Below, piece after piece: positions 23,001 through 35,600 of a stretch of DNA of 64,000 nt. The stretch comes from Tetmemena sp. SeJ-2015 (taxonomy: Eukaryota; Ciliophora; Spirotrichea; Sporadotrichida; Oxytrichidae): the NCBI GenBank assembly GCA_027382625.1, contig JAJKFJ010022037.1:62001-126000 (forward strand), in the 5' to 3' direction. The stretch's first letter is position 1; every line of letters starts with the position of its first letter. Both the position numbers and the translations under genes were made by a program. A model generated the notes under the pieces. It was not told the DNA's origin. It did no database searches and saw only the letters and a list, made by a program, of their open reading frames with translations.

Positions 23001-26000
23001 AGATAAGTTTCTATTAAACTATAGTTTGTTGATTTCTTTGATTATGTTGAATTCTATAAAAATGGTTTAGTGAAGATGCATAAGGAATTACGTTCTTTTT
23101 TAATAAAGCATATTTAAAAATTATGAGTTTGATCTTGCAGCTGCTCTATCTCATAAGGGTTGAAAGCTTATATGATGACTTTCTCAAGTAGAGTCGGCTA
23201 GGCAGGAGTCTTAGGCGTCATGAGTCCCATAGCTTGCAGAGGAGATGGAACTCTATTCGGAGAGTAGCCCTCTTTTAAAGTTTATTATATACTTTTTTTT
23301 AACTCTGGTTACTGTCTAAATTGTCGCCAAGTCTTGAGAGTCCGAAGATACTAGTCGTAAACTTGCTTCTGATATCCTCATCAAGCTTTATAAAATTTAA
23401 AAGCTTTCGCTTGATGACATTCTTGCCTATACTGTCCCCTATCGCCTTCAATTTATAATAGACTATAAATTTGCTAGACAGGAAATCTATGTCTCTATTG
23501 TTTTGCCCGCCAGGGCTGCCTCGCTTAGGAGAATTAATCAGTTAACTCAACTATGCTCCTATTTTGTTCTTAAGATGATTCTGATGGATGAAGAATGCAG
23601 ACTGGTCGCTTTTTCTTTTGTTCGCAGAGTTTGGAGAAAGCAGATCCCCTTGAAATGGCAGAAACTAGCTTTATATAATAAAACTCATATGTAGATAAAC
23701 TCAGGAATTGGAATCTGTATAGCGAACACATTTGTGTAAATATAATTGTGGACAGATTCTTAGAGACTGGTGTAAGTTGTTTGTTGTAGGCGTTATTATT
23801 GACTTAATTGTGTAGAGGGACAGAGGAAGGAGGCTCTTGGGCATTCTTATTTGTAGAACCAGATTCAGAAGACTGCGATTTCATAGTCTCCTCTCTTTTT
23901 GAAGACTCCTCAGTCATCTCAGTTAGAACTGTTGGGTTTCGATTAAACAAAAAAAGGAAAATTAGCAAGAGGGTTGACGGAGATACATTTAAATCAATAA
24001 AAACATTCAAAGAGATAACTTGAACTGGCTTCTTGACTGGGAGAGGGGGCTTGGATTGGGAATTTGTAGAATCAGAAGTCTTTCTGGCTTAGTTGGTCAA
24101 ATTAATCTAGCTGTTGTTGCCTATTCTATTCTGTAATAGATTGCTGCTTCTGAAATCAAATGGAGAAAATCTTAAAGTCAAATCCATTAGGGCAAATGTC
24201 ATTATAAAAATAAAAATTGCAATTGAAGTGACTTTATGACTTATATTTAATCCAATTAAATTGCTATAAGTTGGTTTCTGGCCTAGCAGGTAAGGTTGTA
24301 ATTAAAAAAATAATCCTTGGGGTGCTGTTAACCGCCATGCTCTTTCTAATAGCCTCATGCATAGCTGACTGCACTTGAAGTTATTGCTAGTTTTATAATG
24401 CATTCTGAAAGTAGTTTTAAACTGCAGGAACGTAGGTCATTCTTGGGATCGAAGCAGGAGAAGCAGATATCTTATCCTACCCTTGGTTTTAAGCCATCGA
24501 GATTACTTGCTACTACAATCCAAAAATTTTAAAGCTGAAACTAAATAAGGTTTAAAAGTGCTAAGAGAATGACCTCTGCATATTTATGAAATAACTTTAA
24601 GATATATTTTGAGTAAGATTTGATCTCGGACTCAAGCTACTCTGAGACTGTGACATGGCGCTCACTTGCTTAGACTACTAGATGTCTAGGGATGACTTTT
24701 TTAAATTGAATGTGCTCAGTATCTTGCCTTTCATTTTCTCAAACAACGATGGCCTGTTTGTTTCTGCATCTTGCATAAATTGTTTAACGCTTGCCTCGTC
24801 TGTATTCTTCAATCCGAGTTATTTGAGCATCTGTAATCCATATTTAATAAAAAATAATTCCAAACTAGCCATTTAAAGCCAAAGCAGCCTTGTTCCTTAT
24901 ATCCCTCTCTTTCCTTTGAGCTTTTAATAATTTTGTATTTAAGGTTGCTCTCCTTTATTAAAAGTAAATATGAGGGAGAGATGGTAGTTTCTTTTCTTTC
25001 TTGCGTCCAGAATCATCTTGAGGAGATTCCTCTCCTGATTTTAGAAGGACTTTTAAAAGTTTTTGTCTACTTTTAGCATCATCAAGTTCAGATTGGTTTG
25101 TGCTATTGCCTTTGCAACTCTGGGAAGCTAAAATAAGTTAAGCAAAAAGAAAAAACAGAAATAAGTATCTATCTTACATTCAATAGAAATTATAGTACTC
25201 ATTTTATTATTCAAAAGAGTATCGCATTCTCCGAACATATCACCTTACTTATACTGGATAAAGGGGTTTCCACGCTTGGAGTACAACTTAATTGTTCCCC
25301 TCACAATGAAGTACACTAAAGCCGGTCATTAACAAAATCAAAGTTTACTAAACTTGTTCAAACTCACTTTATTAGAAGTAAGAAGTAAATTAGGATTTGT
25401 TTATCTTCTGCTATATCTCCATTCCAGTAGAGCACATCGTTTCTCAAGTTTCACTGGTTTCAGTAGGGGCAGAATGCGCCACAGAAAGTCTGGATCTCCT
25501 ATCTGCTTGAAGAACTTCACTTTCCTTACTATTTTAAATAACTTAGAGGTACAGAAGCTTCATCCTGAACAGTTATTTAATAATTGCGTCTCCTCATCTT
25601 AATTAAATAGCGTCTCGAAATTATTCTCTATAAAGGCTTTTGTCTTATGTAGTAACTCCAAGGGGAACTCTGCCTTTCGAGCCAGCTCCTTAATCGAACG
25701 AATCTTCATTTAGATTGTAGTTATTTAAACGTTCCCAAAGAATCTTGAAGTAAGTTGCGACTACAGAATAAAACTATATTCTCTATAAAAGGCTTTTATT
25801 TATTATAACTCAGGAGAAAGATCCTAATGAAAATTCTTTATTAGCAGTTTTTATATGCTAGTTTAAAGAATGGAAGTGAAGTTGCCGACTACAAAAGAAT
25901 AAAAGCCGACGCCGACTATCATCCAAAAAAGACAGAGCAGCATCTCATTGGAAGTAACTGCTGGAACATCACCATAGCCCAAGGTAGCCACAGTTTAAAC

Positions 26001-27324
26001 ATATATAATACTCACACACGTAAACTATAATCTGATGAGTTTGCATTGCCCAATAGTAAGAATATAGGTACTTCATCCACACCGATTAATCAACAAAGTT
26101 AAGACGATATTAATAAAAAGTTATCCTAAAAATTATCTACAAACTATTAAATATGTCCACGTCTCTGGGCTGAAGTCATCTAGTCTAGCAGTGAAAAACC
26201 AGATGCACCCAAATATGTTTAAATTAAGCTCTACTTTTAAATGTGAGTGATGATGAGCGTCGCGAGCATACTGAGGAACTGTCTCACTTTAGCGTTATTA
26301 GTTCTATAAGTTTTCTCCAGCCTTTAATAAGATTTACTTCTGCTCAAGAATTGAAATTGTCGGAGTAAATCTGCAATAAAATAATTATGCAATTACTAGA
26401 TTGAGCAGGCGCGGAAGCTTAACTATTCTAAAGAGTCTAAGGGCATCAAATATCTCTGATAATATGTTAACAGCTTAGAAATGGCTAAAAACAAGATATA
26501 GCATCTAGGAAGAACCTCTAAATACAAATTTTTTTTATAAAAGAACCAAGATTTGATATATCTTTGGGCTATGTACTTGTGTCTTTTTTAAAGTGAGCCA
26601 TCTACATCTTCAAAGGCAGTAATGAATTGAATAAATATGTCAATTACAAATAGAACATCCAAAAATATATCCAGAGATCGATCAACAATTGAATGGTCAT
26701 CCAAGAAAGCTAGTTCGAAAGGATGCGATACTGCAAGATAGAATAGTCCAATTATCAGGATTAAATTCCATGAGGTCACGAATTTCCCATCCGGCATAAG
26801 GATTATTTAAGGTTTGTAAACTATCCTTCTCCAATTAATGAGTCTAATTCGAGGCTCCGAATAAAATAATCTGCTTTTGCAAGTCACTGAAAAGGCGAAT
26901 TACGTGCGAACCGGCTCTCGCCTTTATCCAGGCTTTCGTCCACTTATCACGAACGCTTATATTTTTATCCTTTTTGCTCTTCAGTCTGAATAGTATAGCC
27001 TCTTGCTCGCAGTCTATACTGACTTATTTTAATTCTATATCTCGTCGACTCTCAAGTTAGCTGTTTATTATTCATTTTTAAATTATCGCAACCCTAATGT
27101 TATTTCTAATAATCGAGAACTCTGCCGATTGTTTTCTTCTTTTGAAGTTTCTTGCGTTTTTTATCTTTTTCCTTCTCTTCTAGAATTTGCTGTCTGAGCA
27201 CTTCTATTTCATCACTCACTAGGTTATCCTCGGTCTATAAGACTTGTTGGCTCCTATCGGTGTCTAGCGCATTTAATTCTTCCTCGTTTGGTAATTGGTC
27301 TTATCCACCTTCATTATCTTGCAT
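20069..27324 (-). CDS. CNG1: voltage-gated cation channel with cyclic-nucleotide-binding domain and long tail
   Basis: Start ATG 27324 (MQDNEGG), followed by a charged coiled coil. Then come a linker KWTKAWIKARAGSHVIRL (about 26900), S1 (NLILIIGLFYLAVSHP, about 26765), an Arg/Lys-rich S4 (ALRLFRIVKLPRLLNLV, about 26430), and a pore with filter TLGYGD (25969-25986). S6 is LFWMIVGVGFYSFVVGNF and the cNBD (about 25190-25560) contains MFGECDTLLN then LPRVAKAIAQ. The family is EAG/HCN/CNG-like and conducts K+ or mixed cations at the membrane; gating by cNMP is inferred. The C-terminal tail is long, Ser/Asn/Gln-rich and disordered, with a conserved box MKPKYSKQVEGNRAEKR (about 22950), and reaches TGA at 20069-20071. 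The tail could be a separate gene starting at 22992, but the equivalent region of CNG4 is open in frame with the channel. Confidence 0.8.
25128..25177 (-). other. Conserved intron in CNG1 cNBD
   Basis: The 50-nt GTAAGA...TTTTAG intron splits LLN from LPR in the phosphate-binding loop. The same position is interrupted by introns in CNG2 (34346-34391), CNG3 (45123-45176) and CNG4 (53839-53876), lengths 46, 54 and 38 nt. Confidence 0.8.
25178..25214 (-). other. IES, 31 nt, pointer TTGAAT, abutting a splice site
   Basis: ATTCAA (+ strand) at 25178-25183 and 25209-25214. The insert lies between codon LLN and the 5' GT of the conserved cNBD intron; only CNG1 has it. Removal restores the exon end shared by the other three channels. 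Confidence 0.75.
25992..26042 (-). other. IES, 46 nt, pointer AAACT, next to the pore filter
   Basis: AGTTT (+ strand) at 25992-25996 and 26038-26042. Removing 46 nt joins YYWAMQT to VATLGYGDVPA in frame, matching the pore sequence of the paralogues. Confidence 0.8.
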
Positions 27325-28223
27325 TTTGCTGGGGATAAGAAAGGGTTAGAATTTATTAACTTAAATTAGTAGTAAGAAATCTCGATATAAAGATTTCAAA
27401 TATTTTTGCTTCAAACAAATACTAAATATTATTATCTCTACTCAACAACTAATAATAATAGAGAATCAAAATTAAGTAGTGGATTGGTTTAAATAATTTA
27501 CAGCAACTTAGTGGCAGTTGAAAATTTGCTCTCCTATCTGCTGATTATTTGATAGCTAATTAACAAAAATAAAACATGAGCATCTTCTTTAAACTTATAT
27601 GCAAACTACACTCAGTAGCTTGATATTATAATCGAACTTATATTTTCAAGAATTTCTCTTACATATAAACTTGTAAGGCTTTAAACTGACCACCCCATTT
27701 CAAAAGTGGCAATTATATAAAATTCTTAGATTATGTAAACTCTTTCAAATAATGTGAAAACTATTTAAATTTGAGAAACTTCATTTTTTGATCCCACTGT
27801 ACCATTTTAATTTAATTTATGATATTAATTCTCTTTTACAATAAATCTAAGCTATATAAATTTAAAAATAAGCTTATATTTTTATCATATTAGAATAAAG
27901 ACTTAAATAAAATGAGTCTTTAATTAACTTAAATTATACTCAAGCAAGCCATTAGTTTATAAAAATACCAGAGATCAATAAGCTATTAAGTAGGCTTATT
28001 ATTTCTTTATTTATTCTTAGAAGATGAACTTAATTACTCTTGCAATCATTTGAGGAATATAAGAATTCTACATTAGACAAATTCAAACCAAAAAAGCTTA
28101 TTAGCCAAATTTATTTTAAAAGGAAACTAATAGACTTATAAAGTTAAGTACTTCATGTGAGCTAAATTTACAATTCCACATTCAGTATATAACATCAGGT
28201 GGGTGTACTTTTGTTTCTTTAAC
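27325..28223. other. AT-rich intergenic region between A2 and CNG1
   Basis: About 900 nt between the A2 stop and the CNG1 start. It has no convincing open frame on either strand under the Gln code and many short A/T runs. It presumably holds the CNG1 promoter and the A2 3' end; no specific element is recognised. Confidence 0.6.
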
Positions 28224-29622
28224 TCATTACACTTTCAGTAGTTAATCTCTTTCATGCTTTACAATTTTTTCAAGGGCGGTCATCTGTAACACAAGCTATT
28301 CAACATCTTCAAGCTTAGTCTCAATGTTGATAATTATAGAATAGCAAATTAGCATTCTCTATTTAAATAAATGTTGTCTAGCCTTATTTATAACTCATAA
28401 AATAAGACTTGTCGTGATGGTATCAAGTATCGAATCTGACCCTTTTACAAATTAAAAGGAATATACTTTAACATTCTCAGAGAAATCTAGCATAGACTTT
28501 TTAATGATATCAAAGAGCGTGTAGCTTTCGAAAATATTGAGTGCGATATTACTCATATCTTCATTAAACTGAACCATTCCATTCAAGTCCGGGTCTCCCT
28601 CAAATTCAATGCAGCTAGACAATTAGTGCTAGGAAAGCTGAACTGTTTAGAAATCCGTGACACTCTGCAGCTAAGCCGATGATTATTCTATTCCTACTTT
28701 AAACTGAGATTGAAGAAGTTAGAATTAAATTTATAGGGTTTTGCTTGCTTATTTTAAAGTTAGCCAGTATTTTCGGGCCTGGGAGAATTGATAGCCTTAG
28801 GAACCCCAGCTATATCTATGTTTTAGAATTTCAAAAGCTCCAAGTTCAGCTAAGAGGAAAACCTTTTGGTGATCTCATCTAGAATCACTGATCTCATCAC
28901 ACTTAAAATATACACTTGGCTATCTTAAAGGAGAAATAGATAGGCTCTTGGATTGATCTTACTGCTAGTTCTCTGCAAATTTTGATTTTTAGAACTTAGA
29001 CTTTGGTTGCTCCTCAAATTCATTCTTGTTCAAAATATCCAAGATAGATATATTTTGAAAGCTCGTGATGAAATCTGATTATACAATACTTGAAATTTAA
29101 GGTGTCAAAATAAATCTATAATTTTTTTCTTAAATTAGAGCTTATTTATTTTCATGATGATATTTTATATTCTAATTCTCCAATATTGATCTGAGGCCTA
29201 ATGCTATATTTGTAGTTATGATATTTACGAGTCTAGTCCATGTTTTGTAGGGTCTTGAGGAAAAAATACTTTTCCTTCATCTATGATGGTATTCATGTTG
29301 AAGAATACGTTATCTTGTCGCTAGGTCTGCTTTGTCACACTCATTACCACATCAGAGAATGTTTGCTAAGAGTTGAATTAGGAATCCTTTTTCTATGGAG
29401 TCATTTTTTAGGTAACTCCTTGGTAGGTCTTGTAATCATACTGCTTCAAGTTTGAGTTTGGGATTATAATCTTCCTCTCTATTATTTGTGTGGTAAAAAA
29501 GTTATTAACAACTTATCTTTATCTTAGATTTAGGTAGCCTTTGTGTTGAGATTAGAGGCGACTGTCCCATTTCTTTTTTGGCGATGCTTTTTCCAATGAG
29601 CCATGGACACTGCTTCCGCCAT
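28224..29622 (-). CDS. A2: coiled-coil protein of the array-linked family
   Basis: Start ATG 29622 (MAEAVSMAHWKKHRQKR), stop TGA 28224-28226. The N-terminal block (about 29240-29450) is QYDYKTYQGVTQKMTPQ... with DNVFFNMNTIIDEGKVFF. Next is a conserved block MRSVILDEITKRFSSQLN (about 28890) with GVPKAINSP, shared with A3. The family core is CIEFEGDPDLNGMVQFNED and MSNIALNIFESYTLFDII (about 28500-28610). The C-terminal coiled coil is IETKLEDVEQLVLQMTALEK (about 28300). Frame changes between blocks indicate IESs or introns. No known domain. Confidence 0.68.
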
Positions 29623-29639
29623 CGTTTACAAAATAAAAC

Positions 29640-32600
29640 ACTCTTAAATAGCTAAATTATAAAGTGAATTTTAAAATTGTCTGTGACCTCCTATCCTTAT
29701 CAATCGATGGCTGTCTTCTATAGAAACGGTTTTTAAAGCTAGGTTGGTCAGGACTCTCTACATTTCTATGATCTGCTTAACTTTGAGGAGGGAGCCTAAT
29801 TTGCTATCCTGATTTTTGATTCCTTAATATATTATTTGATAATGAAGCCTCCGGTGAAAAGCTTAAAGTGTTTACCATGCGTTTTAAAGAGAAGGGAGAG
29901 ACATATCTTGATAAAGTTTTGTCTTTTGAAATTATTTGTTTAAAAATAATGAAGGGGATTATATTTAGGTCCTTATTCTTCCTACTATCTTTTTCAACTG
30001 CTCTCCTTTATCCCCAAATTTAAACTTAAATAGAAATTGAGAGAATGAAGAGGAGCTCATCTTTGTTTAATATTTTTTTCTCGGAGCAAAATTATTTTGC
30101 CCAATTTAGGTTTCGCTATTCTTTTTTATTTTTCCAAACTTAGTCTGAGCTCCATTTACTTTTGATAAGTCATCCTTTCTTATAATTAATTTTTGTGGTT
30201 AAACTTTTAAATATCCTTTTCTATTATCTCTTTATCCTCATCGTAATAATCATTCATGCCTCCATGATCCAAAATCTTCAATTTACTTTTCGCTTTGGGG
30301 TGTTCTCCTCCATATCTAGTTGCTAAAATGGGGTTGAAATTTCTATTTTAGCTATGAAGTCTATCTTATAATGTCGTTGCAGAGTATTGAAAAGTTCTTT
30401 TTTGCTTCTTGCTATTCTCTGTCTCTCTCCAAATGTCTTATCTTCATAATGATGTTTAGCAGAGTAGGAATTGAGGCATAAAAGATTTCTGATTTTTGAC
30501 GCTATCTCTGCCTATTCATTCTGTCTTTGAACGTCCAAACTTTTTTGCTCTCCGTCCTCTTCTTCATCTTCAGCACAAATAAATATATTCAATGGCAATA
30601 GGCTTTCTATTCTAGTGGAAATTTAAGGGAAAGTATCCACCTCTTTATTTCAGAATAGGCAGAAGATTCAGAGCTATGGTTTCTCTAAAGATTTGGCAGA
30701 ACCTACCTGCCATTGATGTTATCGTTTAGGAAAAACTCCCTCTCTTTCTCTATGCTCGCCAGAGGATCTTCTATTTTATCTTACACTCCACAAAATAAAT
30801 ATTATTTCAATAACCAAGTGGAAGCACAAGTGAGGAGCTTTCTTAGTTCTAATGTGGAAATAACTAAGGGAAAGTATCCACCTCTAAATTATTATTGAGG
30901 AGCATGTCCGTGTATTTATTTGGCAAGAAGGGAGTCTCTCTTGCATCCAAATCTTAATATGCTACACTGCCTCTGCCTTTACTGAATTGAGATGTTGTAT
31001 AAGGCATGTTTAGTATTCTTTTAGAAAAAAAACCTTAGTTCTTATTAGAGTTCATTAACTCATTTATATCCTGGCTTTGAATTATACTAGAAGAGTTTTG
31101 ATAGTCTCTATTGCCGCCTGTATCACTGCTCATGTTAATCATGCCTTGACTGTTGATGCTAATCAAGGTTTGAATTTACTGCCTTTGACGCTCAAGAGTC
31201 TTGAAGGCCTTGTTCCCGAGAGAATCATTATGGAAAAAGGTACTTGATTTCGTGCTTCAAGTTACTGTGATCGATTCGGAATGACTCCGATTCTAGGAGC
31301 TTTGTTTGTAAACTTGCTCCAAGGTCTTCTATGTCTCTTCCTTAGAATTTGCCCTCTTTAGAAATAAGAAAAATATTACTACTTAGCTTAATTTCGTCAT
31401 CTGAGATAGTATTGGGAGGAGCCATCGATCAATAAAAAAGAATATTTTATTGAGTTGGCACACATCAATAAATTGTATTTTGAAAGATTGAAGGCGGCTT
31501 AAAGATGTTAATGTTGATCTTTGAGTCAGGAACTTTAAAAAAGCAAAATATGGTAACTGCCCTCTTAGAGCCTTTTAAAGGTCGGCCTAGGTTAAACCTC
31601 TGAAGCTAAACTGCCTCTGAGAAACGTCTATTCATAGGACCTTGCCTCAAATAAAATAATAATGATATTCCTTCTTGCATTAAAATTAAAGCATATAACT
31701 TAGACAAATCTCCTTTGACTCTGCTCTATTCATAACATTAAAACTCTTTCATAGTAATTTAATCCTAAAATTGTTCAATATGAATGGAAACTTGTCAGCT
31801 GGATCTTGGTATTGATTCTATAGTTTAAGAACCTAGTTTTGAAAACCTCCTTCTTTTGCCGTCTTAAACTCTGCTCAACAATAAAATTAAAAATAGAAAA
31901 TTATTTTAGCTCTCCTTTTGTGAACAAGCTTTGTGTATCTAGGTTTCATAACATTATTTTTAGATGCCTCTTGCTCCTTGGCTATAAATAATCTAGCATT
32001 TCTTATAAATAACTTCATTCTATTTGTTAGATGATTCCGTACTCTATAAAGGATTAAGTTGAAATAAGAATAGATTACTTTATCTTAGCTGGCTCATCTC
32101 ATTCTCGTCAAAGGTAGTAGACATGATCTTCTCTAGCAGAGTTGAGGTCTTCTTTTGACTTACATTCAAGACAAGTCTCATCCTTTTCTCGTTGTCTTGA
32201 TTTTCATTCGAACTTTTCTATGCTATTATATTCGGAGAGGCTTTTGAATTATTCAAAGGCGACAGTATCGGTAATCCTAAACTCTAATAGAAATTATTTA
32301 AAAAGAGTTTCAGTAAAAATAGTTTGCTTCAGACTGCTTCTTTGATTGACTATTGCTTATTACGAATCTTTAGTTGTGCAAATTAAAGCTGCTCCCTAAG
32401 CTCTCGTTGTGTTTTGTGGTTCCCTCCCCTCCCCCTTTTTCTCTCTTATCTGGAATTTATAGAATTCAAAAAAGTAATAAAGTTTATATTTGATCTGGAG
32501 ATACAATTTTCTCTAATTTAATAGACTAAACTTTTTTAAGAACATCGTTCATTATAGTATAAGTAATCTTTGGTTTACCCTTCGCTATTTTTCCTCGATC

Positions 32601-35600
32601 TGAAAGAGCCTTAGCCAGAAATAGAGACTGGTGAGCTCTTAATCTTAGAAATCAACTTCCTTTTCAAAATAGCGTAGTCTGGCGAAAGCAGATGAGCTTG
32701 CTGCTACTCTGGCTCATCTTAAAAATTTAAGAAATTTAAATATGTGAAATCTTGAATGCTGCCCTCAAAATTTGCATTTGATTTGTCCTATCTGGACTCT
32801 GAGCTAACCTTGCTCTTAACTTTTACAGACGGCTAATAAAACTATAAATGCTTAGCACTTGTATTGTAAATACTCATAGTTTGCTCTGAATTATTGCTGC
32901 TACTGTTATTTCCACCTATACCTTCTTCCTTTATTTCATTCAAAATTTGCTGCTCCATCTTCTGTAGCTACAAAATTAGAAATTTAATGAACTTAGATGA
33001 GAAAAAAATTTGTTGTTGAAAGGAATCTTCAGAGGGATTTGCAAACAAGCTAAAATATTTAATAACATTCTAATAAACCTCTTATGCCTATTTTTTTCAT
33101 TCATCATACTCATTTCTTTGAGCATGTTTATCTTCTAAATTAGTTGAGTGTTTCCTCTCAGGAAACCTGACTTCCCTAGAGGACTCAGGCTTGGCACTAC
33201 TTAAAATGGCAATGCTCCGAGCATATTTCTTAACTTAAATTTATATATTAGACTGATTCAAGTGTGGAGAGATATCTTAGCCCGACATTTAATACTGTGA
33301 TAGCTATCCTAAACCACTCCTAAGATTTGACTTTGAGATATAGCTACTACTTTAAGAACTGATTCCAAGTCTCAAGTTTCCAATATGTTCATTGTTTTGA
33401 TTTTCAGGTGCGTTTTCATCATTAGAAAAATTATTGGCAAAATTTTCCTCAACTTCGTCCACATTTGTGAGTTTGATGTTGAACCCTAGAGTCTTCCTCT
33501 TTGGAGTAGGCCCAGCACCACCGATTGTTTTAAAGCTCATTGGAGATTTCAAAGTAGCGCCCATATCTGCTAAGTTTATGAACTGCTTCAACTTCTCTGA
33601 CTACTTCTTCTTGTGTAGATTTCTTTTGCTGTTATTGAACCCTGAAATCATCTAGTCACTTTTGAACGCCTTCTGTCTCATCATGTAAATGTACTATTGC
33701 AAATAAAAATCTAAGAAAGATAGAAGAGAATTGCCTCCTCTTTTCAACCTCATCGTCATCCTTGTGAGGCATAGGCATGATGAGGAGTGGAGACTTAGGC
33801 TCAAGGGGTGTTTGCACGAGGTGAGAAATATTGCTTGTGTTTATCTAGCTCGTTTAAGTAGCATTTCTGGCAAAGGAATTCCCTTAATCTTAGCCTTTCT
33901 TCATTAAAGATTAAAAATAACTCGCAATATTGAATCATCGCACTGAAAATCTTATGTTTGAGTTTGCTGATTATCCCCTCCTCGTGCTCTATAACCTCTT
34001 CCTCCTCTTTGTCATTTAAATTAAATTTGCTTATGGCACTTCATACTACCTCTCAGTCAACGCAATCTTGAGAGAGGTATCTTGTAGCAACATCGTAGAT
34101 TTTGCAGACCTCTTCTTGTACGATATTTTCAGTGACTTCTTCATATACCTATTTTTAAGGAAGTAAAAATTCTTGTTGGCTGCTTAAATGAGTCTGAGAT
34201 GATGATTTCTCTTTCGTCGGGCTTCAAAAATCAACTCCATCAAATTTATCTAGTGGTTCACAAAAACCTCTTGGAAATTAAGATCGGTCTTCAACACCAT
34301 CAGTTTCAAATGAGTCATGGCTATTGCCTTTCCATCTCTTGGTAACTAAAAGAATCAGATAATTAAGAGACTAAGAAGGTATACTACTTACATTAAGAAG
34401 AGTATCTGAATCTCCGAAGAAGGTTCCCTTTGCGTAAGTGATGTACGGGTAACCTCTCTCTGTGTAGATTTTTACCACACCTTGCATCACGAAGTAAACT
34501 TTAAAAATAAGTTTAGAATCATTATCCAATCTTACTAAACCCGTGAATAATACATTGCTATTTTTTAAACTCATGAGAGATTTATCTTCGGCATGATCAC
34601 CTCGCCAATAGAGAGTATCTCCTTTCTCAAGTTTAACTGGTCTTAAAAGTGGCAGCATCTTCCATAAGAAGTCTTAGTCTTCCATTTATAACTAATATAA
34701 TACACATCAACATAGATTTCTCTGAAGAAGTCTATGCTCTCTATAATTTCACCAAACGTGCTCGCAAGTACTTCGTCTCTAAGTGATGGTGGTAAGATCT
34801 TTACAAAATTTGCCTCCTCTTCCCTATTGAAAAGCGCCTCATAGTTATTCTCTATGAACTTCTTTATCTTTATCATTAAGTCCAGAGGTATCTATGCCCT
34901 TGACGTGAGCTCCTTTAAACTTTGTATCTTTAGCTGTATACTTGCTGTGACCTTTACATTTCCAGAAATTTAAAGCATAGTAAAAATTTATTTATAAAAA
35001 ATACAATAAATGATAGAGGAGTAGTTACCGATGATGAAAGAGTAAAAACTAACTCCAAAGAGCATCCAAAACAAACTCAGTATCATCTCAGCTGAGGTAT
35101 CTGCACTGATATCACCATAACCTGCGGTTACTTAAAGCAAAAATTTTATAATTTTATACCAGAGTTTAGACTGACCAATAGAAGGCGTATAGATATTGAT
35201 CGGCAGTTGTATGGTCTATCAAGTTAAGACGAGTGACCCAAGTATCCGAGTGGAAATCGGAAAGTTTAGCTGAGAGATAGAAAAAGCAAGAGAATAGGTG
35301 AGTAATAACAAGGGCAAATAAAATACCCTGGATCATTCTCAGGTAGGCAGCATTCATTTTTAACCTTCTTTCCAGCTTCATGAAAATCACACTGTCTTTT
35401 AGAAATTTTATGGACTTCATAACCTTTATGAAACTTAAATTATTTATGAAGATAAAATATCTTATGGATAAAATAAATTTTATTAAAATTTGCAAAGTTG
35501 CTAATGTCTGGTTAGATTTAAATTATTTTTAGTGCTGATAATAAATTTGTTTAATTTGCATAGCAAAGAAATCAGAGGATTATTTTATTAGAGGCGTGAA

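Noticed and set aside
32860..32885. NTSAKHL on the minus strand as the missing Rab2 G5 motif
   Set aside because: It lies in an open Ser-rich frame of the CNG2 tail and the flanking residues do not resemble Rab2.
34500..34590. Apparent 81-nt IES (TAAA repeats) in the CNG2 cNBD
   Set aside because: Removal fits frame, but a GTAAGA...AAAG intron at the same place joins equally well, and the preceding residues (SLMSLKNSNVLFTGL) resemble the exon in CNG3 (LFLHQMNTLAFNKHL). It is better read as exon plus intron.
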